Below, piece by piece: positions 9,078 through 16,907 of a DNA stretch of 64,000 nucleotides (within the stretch, counting starts at the first letter, position 1; every line of letters begins with the position of its first letter). This stretch comes from Archangium sp. GTDB lineage: Bacteria > Myxococcota > Myxococcia > Myxococcales > Myxococcaceae. Under the pieces are notes generated by a model. It was given only the letters and a program-made list of their open reading frames with translations. It did no database searches and was not told where the DNA came from. Location of the stretch: positions 62,001-126,000 of the forward strand of contig JAUYRZ010000060.1 in the NCBI GenBank assembly GCA_030695565.1. Reading direction: 5' to 3'. The position numbers and the translations under genes are program-made.

Positions 9078-10583
9078 TCAGCGACGCAAGAACGTTTGCT
9101 CGAAGGCCTTGAGGCTGTCGGCGAGGCGCTGACGGTCTTCCGCCGTATTCAACATGGTGGCTTCGACCTTGTACTTCCGCAGCAGGGTGAGCGCGGAAGG
9201 GTCGGGATCTTCTCCTTCAGGCGTGGCGCGGGCGAGCGCGGTCTCGAGTGCGGCGACGCGCTTCTTGAGCTCAGGCGCGGTGGGCGGGGTCTTCACTGCG
9301 CGCACCACCTTGGTCGGCGGCGTCGGCTCCACCACAGGTGCGGGCGCGGGCGGCGGCGCGATCACCACGGGCGCAGGCACCGGCGCGACGGGCACCACGG
9401 GCGGATCGACCTTTGGAGCGGGCGTGGCCACCACCGGCTTGACCCGCTCCTCGCCTGAGACGGAGAAGATCGCCGCGATCAAGACCAGGCACACGGCCAC
9501 CAGGCCCGCCACGTACGGCCACCGGCGTTCCTTGAGCGCGCGCTGGCTGACGAACGTGGCGGCGTGAAGATCGACCGACATCTGCGAGAGCGGCTTGAGC
9601 CCATCGGGCGTCATCAACGGCTTGTACGCGCGGCTGACGTACTCGCCCGACACCGGATCCATCGCCTCGTAGCTGGGCGAAGCATCGAGCATGCGCGCGA
9701 TCACGATGAGCTCGGCGCGCACCTCCTCGGCGGTCTGCGGGCGATCTTCGGAATGCTTTTCCAGCAGCCGGCTGATCAATCCCTCCAGCGCTTCCGGACA
9801 CTCGGGAGCGAGCACGCGCGCCTGGGGAATGGGTGAGGAGACGTGCTGCATCAGCACCTCCATCGGCGCGGGCGCGGAGTACGGAAGTTCGCCGGTGACC
9901 AGCTCGTAGGCGATCACCCCCAGCGCATAGAGATCGGTGCGGCCGCTCACGTTCTGCCCACGCGCCTGCTCGGGCGCCATGTAGTTGGGCGTACCGGTGA
10001 CCTGCGCGCGGCTGGTCTGCTCGGTGGTGCCGTCGAGGCTGAGGCCCTTCTTGGCGAGGCCAAAGTCGAGCAGCTTGAGGTAGCGCTCTCCGTCGGCGCT
10101 CAGGCACACGAAGATGTTCGAGGGCTTGAGATCGCGGTGAATGACGCCGGCCCGGTGCGCCGCAGCCAGGGGCGCGCACATGGCGATGAGCAGCGAGATC
10201 GTCTCCGCCAGCGGAAGCCTGCCGTGCGCGTTGAGGTACGCGTCGAGTGGCTGGCCTTCGAGGAACTCCATCACGATGTAGGGACGGCCATCGGGGAGCA
10301 TGCCGAAGCTGAAGATGTCGATGATGTTGCGATGGCGGATCGAGTTCACCGCGACCGCTTCATCCGCCAACCGGCGCACCTGCGTGGCGTCGCCCGCCAT
10401 GTTCGGCTTGAGCACCTTGATGGCCACCCGCTTCTTGATGACGGGTTGCACACCTCTGTACACGACACCCATCCCACCCTCGCCCACCGCTTCCAACACA
10501 TCGTATTCACCCAGCCGCGTACCGATGAGCGGGTCGGTGGTGATCGTCTGTGTGGAATTCGTGCCGCGCATCGGGGGAACCAT
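9078..10583 (-). CDS. Membrane-anchored Hanks-type Ser/Thr protein kinase
   Basis: The protein (501 aa from the chosen ATG at 10583) has a kinase domain at about residues 25-290 with all key motifs: glycine loop GEGGMGVVY, catalytic VAIKVLK lysine, HRDLKPSN loop, DFGLAKKG and the APE motif (YMAPEQARG). A single transmembrane helix (about 388-408, WPYVAGLVAVCLVLIAAIF) separates it from a Pro-rich extracytoplasmic tail ending in a short helical domain. A longer frame reaches 10979 but overlaps the divergent amidohydrolase gene and lacks kinase-like sequence; a second ATG sits at 10571. Kinase followed by two secreted or membrane proteins suggests signal transfer across the inner membrane. Targets unknown. 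Confidence 0.9.
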   Translation of the reverse strand: MVPPMRGTNSTQTITTDPLIGTRLGEYDVLEAVGEGGMGVVYRGVQPVIKKRVAIKVLKPNMAGDATQVRRLADEAVAVNSIRHRNIIDIFSFGMLPDGRPYIVMEFLEGQPLDAYLNAHGRLPLAETISLLIAMCAPLAAAHRAGVIHRDLKPSNIFVCLSADGERYLKLLDFGLAKKGLSLDGTTEQTSRAQVTGTPNYMAPEQARGQNVSGRTDLYALGVIAYELVTGELPYSAPAPMEVLMQHVSSPIPQARVLAPECPEALEGLISRLLEKHSEDRPQTAEEVRAELIVIARMLDASPSYEAMDPVSGEYVSRAYKPLMTPDGLKPLSQMSVDLHAATFVSQRALKERRWPYVAGLVAVCLVLIAAIFSVSGEERVKPVVATPAPKVDPPVVPVAPVPAPVVIAPPPAPAPVVEPTPPTKVVRAVKTPPTAPELKKRVAALETALARATPEGEDPDPSALTLLRKYKVEATMLNTAEDRQRLADSLKAFEQTFLRR

Positions 10584-10662
10584 TGGGGAGCGTACTTGAA
10601 GGGACCCGCGACGCTGCCGCGAAGTGAAACAGCTGTCCATTCGGGGTACTACAGGCGCCACC
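10584..10662. promoter_or_regulatory. Divergent intergenic region between kinase and amidohydrolase genes
   Basis: These 79 bp separate the kinase start (10583, minus) from the amidohydrolase start (10663, plus), so promoters for both operons must lie here or inside the 5' coding ends. I see no clear -35/-10 pair or sigma-54 motif; no operator palindrome stands out. Confidence 0.4.
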
Positions 10663-12129
10663 ATGTTCCTTCGCCTGGTTCCCCTGCTCGTGCTCGCCGG
10701 CTGCGCCACCACGCCCGCTGCGCCGAAGAACCCGCGGCTGATGACGGTGAACGAGCCGCCGCGCGCAGCTGAAGCGCCGCCCTCGAAGCCCGCGCACGCG
10801 CCCACGCTGATTCGCAACGGCACGGTGCTCACCGCCGCCGGCCAGGTCTTCGTGAACGGCCACGTGGTGTTGATCGACGGCCGCATCGCCGAGGTCGGTG
10901 AAGGCGCGGGCTCGCCTCCAGCAGGTGCGCTGATCATCGACGCGAAGGGCGGCTTCATCACGCCGGGGCTCATCGACACGCACTCTCACGTGGGCGTCTA
11001 CGCGTGGCCCGGCACCATCGGCTCGGAAGACGGCAACGAGATGACCAACCCCATCACCGCGCACGTGCGCAGCGAGAGCGCGTTCTGGCCGCAGGATCCG
11101 GCGATCTGGCACGCGCTGTCGGGTGGGGTCACCACCATTCAGATTCTCCCGGGCTCGGGCAACGTCATCGGCGGGCGCAGCTTCGTGGCGCACTTGAAGC
11201 CCGAAGGGTCGGCGCGCGCGATGCGCTACCCCGGCGCGCCTGAAGGTTTGAAGATGGCGTGTGGCGAGAACCCCAAGCGCTACTACGGCGGCCTGCGGCG
11301 TGAGCCCATGTCACGCATGGGCGTGGTGGCGACCCTGCGCAGCTCGTTGCAACGCGCGCTCGAGTACCGACGCGGTCAGCAGAAGTGGCAACGCGATCTC
11401 GAGCTGTGGCGCGCCAAACACACGGCGGAAGAAGGCAAGGCCCCGCCGCCCACCGCCAAGCCCGATGGGAGCCCTGACGATCCACCCGAAGGGCCTGCGC
11501 GCGACTTCGGTCTGGAGACGCTGGTCGAGGTGCTCGAGGGGAAGCTGCTGGTGCATCACCACTGCTACCGCGCCGACGAGATGCACCAGGTGCTCGATGT
11601 GGCGCGTGAGTACGGCTACCAGGTGCGCTCGTTTCACCACGCGGTCGAGGCTTACAAGCTGGCCGACCGGCTCGCGGCGGAGAACGTATCGGTCTCCACC
11701 TGGGTCGACTGGTGGGGCTTCAAGATGGAGTCGCTCGACGGCGTTCCGCAGAACGTGGCGCTGGTGCAGCGCGCGGGCGGGCGGCCGATTCTTCACTCCG
11801 ACTCCGCGGTGGAGATGCGCAGGCTCAATCAAGAAGCCGCCAAGGCGCGCGCGGCAGGTCGGCGGTTCGGGTTGGAGGCCAGTGACGACCAGGTGCTGCG
11901 CTGGGTGACCGCGAACCCCGCCTGGGCGCTGGGCATCGAGGCCGACGTGGGCACGCTGGAGAAAGGCAAACGCGCCGACGTGGTGGTGTGGAACGGGAAT
12001 CCTTTCAGCGTGTACTCGCTGGCGCAGCAGGTGCTGGTCGATGGCAGCGTCGTCTACGACCGCGCCGCGCATCGGGTACCCATCTCTGACTTCGAGCTCG
12101 GGCTGGTCGATGAAAAGGAGCTGCCATGA
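10663..12129 (+). CDS. Amidohydrolase-family lipoprotein (imidazolonepropionase-like)
   Basis: A 488-aa protein with a lipobox at its start (LVLAGCA), hence probably anchored on the periplasmic side. The amidohydrolase TIM-barrel fold is shown by TPGLIDTHSHVG (the first metal-binding HxH pair), LLVHHHCYRADE, VRSFHHAVEAYK and ILHSDSA (the late Asp), plus the C-terminal cap motif GTLEKGKRADVVVWNG. The ATG at 10663 is preferred over an upstream GTG at 10624 because it starts the lipoprotein signal. All expected metal ligands are present, so it should be an active hydrolase of a cyclic amide or peptide-like substrate; the exact substrate is unknown. Its stop overlaps the next start (ATGA). Confidence 0.85.
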   Translation: MFLRLVPLLVLAGCATTPAAPKNPRLMTVNEPPRAAEAPPSKPAHAPTLIRNGTVLTAAGQVFVNGHVVLIDGRIAEVGEGAGSPPAGALIIDAKGGFITPGLIDTHSHVGVYAWPGTIGSEDGNEMTNPITAHVRSESAFWPQDPAIWHALSGGVTTIQILPGSGNVIGGRSFVAHLKPEGSARAMRYPGAPEGLKMACGENPKRYYGGLRREPMSRMGVVATLRSSLQRALEYRRGQQKWQRDLELWRAKHTAEEGKAPPPTAKPDGSPDDPPEGPARDFGLETLVEVLEGKLLVHHHCYRADEMHQVLDVAREYGYQVRSFHHAVEAYKLADRLAAENVSVSTWVDWWGFKMESLDGVPQNVALVQRAGGRPILHSDSAVEMRRLNQEAAKARAAGRRFGLEASDDQVLRWVTANPAWALGIEADVGTLEKGKRADVVVWNGNPFSVYSLAQQVLVDGSVVYDRAAHRVPISDFELGLVDEKELP

Positions 12130-13349
12130 ACGCGGCGCTGGTGGTGAGCGTGGTGCTGAGCGCGCTCTCGATCGAGCACGTGCGCGTCGAGCTGGGTGAT
12201 GGCCGCGTGCTGGAAGACGCGACGGTGGTGATCGACGGGGAGCGCATCGTGTCGGTCGGCACGGGAGCCGGGCCCGCGGGCGCGACGCGCATCGACGGCA
12301 CCGGCAAGACGCTCACGCCGGGCTTCATCGACGTGGCTTCCCCGCTGGGGATCAAAGAGGTCGACCAGGAGCCCTCGACCGTCGACGAGTCACTCGGCGG
12401 CGTGGCGATGGTGCCGGGCTTTCGCGCGGCGGATGGCTTCAATCCCCTCTCGATGCGCATTCCGGTCGCGCGCGAAGAAGGCGTGACCAGCGCGGTGCTG
12501 GCACCGGGCAGCGGCGTGCTCGCAGGGCTGGGGCATTGGGTGCCGCTCACCGGGGCGATGAACTCGATGCCCGATCTGAAGAAGCCGGTCGCGATGTTCG
12601 GAGACGTCGGCTCGGGTGGGGCTTCGTTGTCGGGCGGCGCGCGCGGTGGGCTGTGGCTCAAGCTGCGCGAGGTGGTGGCCGATGCGCGCTGGTATTCGAA
12701 GAACAAGGCCGCGGTGGAGCAGAACCGGTCGCGGGTGTTGTCGTTGTCTGCGCTGCACCTCGAGGCGCTGCTGCCCGTGCTCGAAGGCAAGGTGCCGCTC
12801 GTGCTCGCGGCGAATCGCGCGTCCGACATTCTGGAAGCGGTGCGTTTTGGTCAGGCAGAGAAGATCCGCGTGGTGATCGCCGGTGGCAGTGAAGCGTGGC
12901 TCGTCGCGGCCGAGTTGAAGAAGGCGCAGGTGCCGGTGGTGCTGGTGCCTTCGAATCAGGTACCGGGTTCCTTCGAGCAGCTTCGCGCGCGGGATGATCT
13001 GGCGACGAAGCTCGGTGAAGCGGGCGTCAGCGTGGTGATCGCGTGCAATGACTTTTCCCGGCGGCGGCTGCGGCAGGAGGCGGGCATTGCGGTGAGTTAT
13101 GGGTTTGCTCGCGGGAAGGCGTTGAGCGCGATCACCTTGGAGCCGGCTCGCGCGTTGGGGCTCGAGAAGGAATTGGGATCGATCGAGGTGGGGAAACGCG
13201 CGGATCTGGTCTTGTGGAAAGGCGACCCGCTAGAGCTGTCTTCGGTTGCCGAGAAGGTGTTCATCGGCGGTGTCGAGCAGGTGCTTGCGACGCGGCAGAC
13301 GAGGTTGGTCGAGCGGTATCTCGAGCGGGTGAAAGCAGTGAGGCCCTGA
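12126..13349 (+). CDS. Amidohydrolase-fold protein lacking metal ligands (probable pseudoenzyme partner)
   Basis: The 407-aa protein has the same domain order as the gene just upstream, including an N-terminal leader, TPGFIDVASPLG and the C-terminal cap motif GSIEVGKRADLVLWKG. The catalytic positions are changed: the HxH pair is replaced by VAS, the later His positions read LAANRASD and VIAGGSEAW, and the final region reads VIACNDFS. The four-base ATGA overlap with the active-looking upstream gene implies coupled translation. Inference: a non-catalytic subunit of a heteromeric hydrolase, or an enzyme with a different mechanism. Confidence 0.8.
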   Translation: MNAALVVSVVLSALSIEHVRVELGDGRVLEDATVVIDGERIVSVGTGAGPAGATRIDGTGKTLTPGFIDVASPLGIKEVDQEPSTVDESLGGVAMVPGFRAADGFNPLSMRIPVAREEGVTSAVLAPGSGVLAGLGHWVPLTGAMNSMPDLKKPVAMFGDVGSGGASLSGGARGGLWLKLREVVADARWYSKNKAAVEQNRSRVLSLSALHLEALLPVLEGKVPLVLAANRASDILEAVRFGQAEKIRVVIAGGSEAWLVAAELKKAQVPVVLVPSNQVPGSFEQLRARDDLATKLGEAGVSVVIACNDFSRRRLRQEAGIAVSYGFARGKALSAITLEPARALGLEKELGSIEVGKRADLVLWKGDPLELSSVAEKVFIGGVEQVLATRQTRLVERYLERVKAVRP

Positions 13350-13370
13350 CCCTCTCCCGAAGGGAGAGGG
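13350..13370. terminator. GC-rich hairpin between convergent genes
   Basis: A perfect 9-bp stem (CCCTCTCCC / GGGAGAGGG) with a GAA loop begins right at the stop codon of the plus-strand gene and ends 3 bp before the stop of the minus-strand gene at 13374. No T-run follows, so it may be a repeated palindromic element used as a two-way terminator rather than a classical intrinsic terminator. It belongs to the family listed in the findings. Confidence 0.6.
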
Positions 13371-13373
13371 AAA

Positions 13374-13835
13374 CTAGAATCCCGTGATTCGGATGCTCAG
13401 GCCGATGCGCCCCGCGGCGATCGGCGAGACGCTCAGCACGGGGCCTTTGGTGACCGGCCGCGGCTGCTCGAACAAGTGCATCGCTCCCAGGGAGAGCCCG
13501 ACCAACTGCAGAATGCCGGTCGTGTAGAGCAAGGCTCGATCGCCGCCGCTCATCGTTCCGCTCTGCCCTGCGGTCATCCACGGGCCGAACACCGGCGCCG
13601 CCAGCAACACGCCTTCGCCGCTGAGCGTGTCGCGACTCAGCGAATGCAGCGCCGCTTCGATGTTGATGCGGCTCTGCGGCACGTACCAGGACGAGGTGAT
13701 CAGCCCGACGAAGTCCACCCGCGCGCGCAACACACCCGTTCGGACGGTGGCCTCGGGCAGTTTCCCCGTCATCGGACTTGCGGCAAGCAAAGTGGCCAGT
13801 ACGGCGAACATGGGCCGTTTCAAAGCAGGCGCCAT
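13374..13835 (-). CDS. Small exported protein of unknown function
   Basis: A 153-aa product with a hydrophobic start; an internal ATG at 13811 (MFAVLATLLAASP) looks like the core of a signal peptide. The middle has one hydrophobic helix (LLYTTGILQLVGLSLGAMHL), and the C-terminus is beta-like (GRIGLSIRITGF). No family recognised. It is convergent with the amidohydrolase pair and separated from it by a hairpin. Confidence 0.5.
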   Translation of the reverse strand: MAPALKRPMFAVLATLLAASPMTGKLPEATVRTGVLRARVDFVGLITSSWYVPQSRINIEAALHSLSRDTLSGEGVLLAAPVFGPWMTAGQSGTMSGGDRALLYTTGILQLVGLSLGAMHLFEQPRPVTKGPVLSVSPIAAGRIGLSIRITGF

Positions 13836-14037
13836 GCCGAGAAGGGCCCTTCACAAGAGCTCGAGCCGCGCGCCTTTTCACCTCGCACTGCGGCGTGATG
13901 GCGTGGGTGCAAGGTTCGCGAAGCGCCCATCCAGATCGCGACAACGACGTCGTGCTTCACTCGGTTCTGCCCTGCCCTGAGTCTGGTTTGCCTCGGAAGA
14001 CGTTTGGCATTCTCGGTGCACAGCTGGCCAGACCCTC

Positions 14038-15516
14038 ATGCGAAACCTGCTCGTGTTCACCTCGATCTCCGCCCTGCTCGCCTGCAGTCCCCTCTCGAAC
14101 CGCTGTGAAGCCGACGCCGGTGAAGCCACGCACGAGGTGCAGTTTCGCATCGTGAACCTGGGCCGCGAGACGGTCACGGTCACCCTGGAGGGCGAAGAGA
14201 AGGGCCAGCCGGTGCTCCCAATGCAGTCGCTGGCCAAGACCGGACACGTCACCTTGATCAAACAGCGCGGCACGGTGCAGGCGCGCCAGTTCGCGGCCGA
14301 TGGCACCAAGACGCCCGTCTCGCTGCCCTTCGAGTTCGACACCACCACCGGCGAGCCGGTCAGCTTCGTGGTGGTGGACACCATGCCCAACCGCATCTCC
14401 ATGAACGTGACCGTCGCCAAGCAGACCCAGGGCGCGACGTTCGGAGAGAAGGTCAACGCAGGCCTGGCCTTGGTGGAGTTGGAAGGCGGCGTGGATACCG
14501 ACGGTGACTGCGTGGCCGACTTCGGGGCGCCCGCTGGCACGATGGCCGCCGTGGGACTTCGCGGCGATGGCGATACCTCCAACTGCCCGAACACCGCTGA
14601 TCGCGAGTTCTCCCGGCCCGCTGAGGCCGACGTGGAGGCCACGCCGTACTTCGTGCACGGCAAGAACGGCGAGCTCCAGGTGGCCTGGGTCGGCAGGGTG
14701 AACGCGGGCCTTCACGCGGCGGGCGGTGCGATTGGTCAGGGCGCTTCGTTGCTGGGCGGCGCGTTGCCCGGCGGCGCGGTGATCAGCGCGGCGGTGAGCA
14801 GCTTCTACGTGCTCAACGCAGGTCCCACGCCAGCCACCGTTTCGCTCGAAGGCGTGGAGGTGGCGCGGCTGGTCTCTCCGGGTTCGTTGGTGCGCGTGAC
14901 GCCCAGCTCGGTGTCCTCTGCGATTCGCAGGAGCGTGGATGAAAGTGGCCGGAGCCGCGGCGTGATCGCCGGCATCGTGGTGGGCGCGGTCATCAGCACG
15001 GTGGAGCTCGGTTCGATCGATGAAGAAGACACCCTGTTGGTGATCTCGGAAAACCTGACCAGCTCGGCCACGGTGCTCCGCTCGAAACACGACTCGCGGA
15101 AGAGCGTGCTCAACACCATTCGCCGGACCATTGCGTTCAGCACCACCTCAAACCTGGAGACGAAGGGCTGCGTGGCGGTGCTCCCTACGGACGACACCTG
15201 CGTGATGGGCGCGGCGATCGTGGGCGGTGGTCCGGGCTCCGCTGCGCAGGCTTCGTATGCGGCCACCGGCATGGTGCTCTACCCGCCCGCCACCCCGCCG
15301 GCGCAGGGCACCTCGATGCGCTTCGTGGTGGAGGAGTCGGGCATCGTGGCGCGCCGCTTCGTCTGGGCCAGCCCAGCAGGCCTCACCCCGGTGACAGACA
15401 AGGCACCCGGTGGGTTCGCCATCGTGGGCTCGGGCCCTGGGGTCGATCAGCGCACCTTGTTCTTCGTCGACACCACCGTGAGCCCGTGGGCGGTGCAGGC
15501 TTCGCTCTCGCGTTGA
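14038..15516 (+). CDS. Lipoprotein of unknown function
   Basis: A 492-aa protein with a clear lipobox (SISALLACS). A calcium-site-like piece, DTDGDCVADFG, occurs near residue 156. Two Gly/Ala-rich hydrophobic stretches follow, around residues 230-260 (GAIGQGASLLGGALPGGAVI) and 315-330 (GVIAGIVVGAVISTVE). The C-terminal half is beta-rich. I recognise no named domain. Secreted and lipid-anchored by inference. The ATG is preceded by a 202-bp gap in which I see no gene. Confidence 0.65.
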   Translation: MRNLLVFTSISALLACSPLSNRCEADAGEATHEVQFRIVNLGRETVTVTLEGEEKGQPVLPMQSLAKTGHVTLIKQRGTVQARQFAADGTKTPVSLPFEFDTTTGEPVSFVVVDTMPNRISMNVTVAKQTQGATFGEKVNAGLALVELEGGVDTDGDCVADFGAPAGTMAAVGLRGDGDTSNCPNTADREFSRPAEADVEATPYFVHGKNGELQVAWVGRVNAGLHAAGGAIGQGASLLGGALPGGAVISAAVSSFYVLNAGPTPATVSLEGVEVARLVSPGSLVRVTPSSVSSAIRRSVDESGRSRGVIAGIVVGAVISTVELGSIDEEDTLLVISENLTSSATVLRSKHDSRKSVLNTIRRTIAFSTTSNLETKGCVAVLPTDDTCVMGAAIVGGGPGSAAQASYAATGMVLYPPATPPAQGTSMRFVVEESGIVARRFVWASPAGLTPVTDKAPGGFAIVGSGPGVDQRTLFFVDTTVSPWAVQASLSR

Positions 15517-15549
15517 GAGAGCGAAGTGACGCTGGAGGCCCGCCGCGGG

Positions 15550-16068
15550 TCAATGCAACTGGAGCGACGTCGAGCGAGCGGACAGTCGCGACAGCCCTCG
15601 TGGCGACAGTTCATGAACGAAGCAGTCCCGGCCCATCGCGAGGGCCGGATACCGGGCCTCGAGGTCCTCGACGAGCTGGGAGAGCCCCTCGCGCACCTCT
15701 GGGGGCGTGAAGACGGGAAACAAGGTGCCCTCGAGCGCAGGCCGCAGGCCATCGAGCAGGCGACGGCGGCGCTCACCCGCGTGCTGGCGCCTCGCCAATG
15801 GCCCGAGATCGAACCAGCAGAGGTTCCAGATGCCCGAGAACCCCACTGACTCGCGCAAGGTGATGGGTGCGCTGGCTCCGCTCGGTCGCCGGGAGAAGCC
15901 TGGTTCGAGGCCGGCGCCCGCCACGACGCCGAGAACCTGACGGCTCGACTCACCCTGTGCGCGCGCGAGCAGATCGCGCACCACGCGCACCGCGAGGGGA
16001 ACCTCAGCGGCGCTGCGAACCAGAATCAAGCCGCCCAGGTTCTCGGGGCCATCGCTCAGGGGTTGCAT
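15550..16068 (-). CDS. Unknown 172-aa protein, last gene of the dab operon
   Basis: The start at 16068 (MQPLSDGPENLGG) is chosen because the longer frame to 16185 lies inside the DUF6671 gene. It overlaps that gene by 13 bp, so translation is coupled. The protein is soluble-looking, with no signal peptide or membrane segment. It has a hydrophobic core (LGGLILVRSAAEVPLAVRVV) that could begin an alpha/beta fold, and two cysteines near SGIWNLCWFD and GRDCFVHEL. No family recognised. Its position as fourth gene after dabB-dabA-DUF6671 suggests a role in inorganic-carbon uptake or its control. Confidence 0.6.
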   Translation of the reverse strand: MQPLSDGPENLGGLILVRSAAEVPLAVRVVRDLLARAQGESSRQVLGVVAGAGLEPGFSRRPSGASAPITLRESVGFSGIWNLCWFDLGPLARRQHAGERRRRLLDGLRPALEGTLFPVFTPPEVREGLSQLVEDLEARYPALAMGRDCFVHELSPRGLSRLSARSTSLQLH

Positions 16069-16907
16069 GAGGGGCACCGCGCGGGGTCGGCGAAGCGACC
16101 CGCGTTGAGGTCTCGAATCTCGAAGTGATCCCCCGCGACGCACGCCCACCGTTCGGCCTGGGCCTCGCCCGTTGGAGCTCTGCAATCACGGCAAGGCAGC
16201 CCAACCACCCGTTCGACGGCCCAGTAGCCGGGTCTTCCACACAGGGCGCAGGTGCTCTGTATTCGGCCAATCAGGTTCTGCGTGGCCCTTCGAATCGTGC
16301 CCATTCGGGTCGGGTTCATGTGGGCTCGCAGATCGCTTTCCACGCAGACCACCGACGATCGCGACTGGGCCCGGGCTTCACCGAACGCGGCGTGGAGCGC
16401 GGGCCAGTCGGTCAGTCCCTTGTGAACGCGGGGGTCGTAGTCGTGTTCAGGGCGCACGATCAGCCCGTGCGTGGGAAAGCCGGCCTTTCGTGCGAAGACC
16501 TCAAGGTCATCGCGGGTCGTCAGGCGCTCGTGGAAGTGATGCGACGGGCCTTCGGCCTGGCCGACGATCTCCAGGCCCTGGAGCCGGTCGACCAACACGA
16601 CGACTTCGAGGTTCGACGCGAACAGACCGAAAGCACCGGGATGAAACGACCCTTCGCTTGCGATGCCGAAGTCGAGCGCGAGCAGCTCCATGCCCTTCTT
16701 GGCCTTGTTCCGAGCCGCCTCGAGTTGGTTGCCCTGCCGCACGACCTCGCGACTGAAGCTGCCGAACGTATCGGTGTCGAAACCAGTGGCGAGCTCGAGC
16801 CGAACGTCGAGCGCGTCAGCAAAGAGCGGAGCCATCTCGCGCTCCTTTCCATGCTGGGTCAGGATCGAGAACCGGGCACCGGCATAACAAGTCGGGCCCC
16901 TGGTCAT
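16056..16907 (-). CDS. DUF6671-family protein with C-terminal Cys motifs, coupled to dabA
   Basis: A 283-aa protein starting at ATG 16907, whose last two bases overlap the dabA stop (ATGA). The N-terminal half (MAPLFADALDVRLELATGFD) looks alpha/beta. The C-terminal third holds ESDLRAHMNPTRM, then paired cysteines CALC, CRDC, a single Cys in RWACVAGD, and CPSC, an arrangement suggesting a zinc ribbon. The layout matches DUF6671 as I remember it. The longer frame to 17099 is rejected because it runs inside dabA. Function is unknown; coupling to dabA suggests an accessory or regulatory role in carbon uptake. Confidence 0.7.
   Translation of the reverse strand: MTRGPTCYAGARFSILTQHGKEREMAPLFADALDVRLELATGFDTDTFGSFSREVVRQGNQLEAARNKAKKGMELLALDFGIASEGSFHPGAFGLFASNLEVVVLVDRLQGLEIVGQAEGPSHHFHERLTTRDDLEVFARKAGFPTHGLIVRPEHDYDPRVHKGLTDWPALHAAFGEARAQSRSSVVCVESDLRAHMNPTRMGTIRRATQNLIGRIQSTCALCGRPGYWAVERVVGLPCRDCRAPTGEAQAERWACVAGDHFEIRDLNAGRFADPARCPSCNP

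Noticed and set aside
14005-14020. TGGCATTCTCGGTGCA as a sigma-54 promoter before the 14038 gene
   Set aside because: Spacing fits but three mismatches, and the transcript would start only about 8 bases before the ATG.
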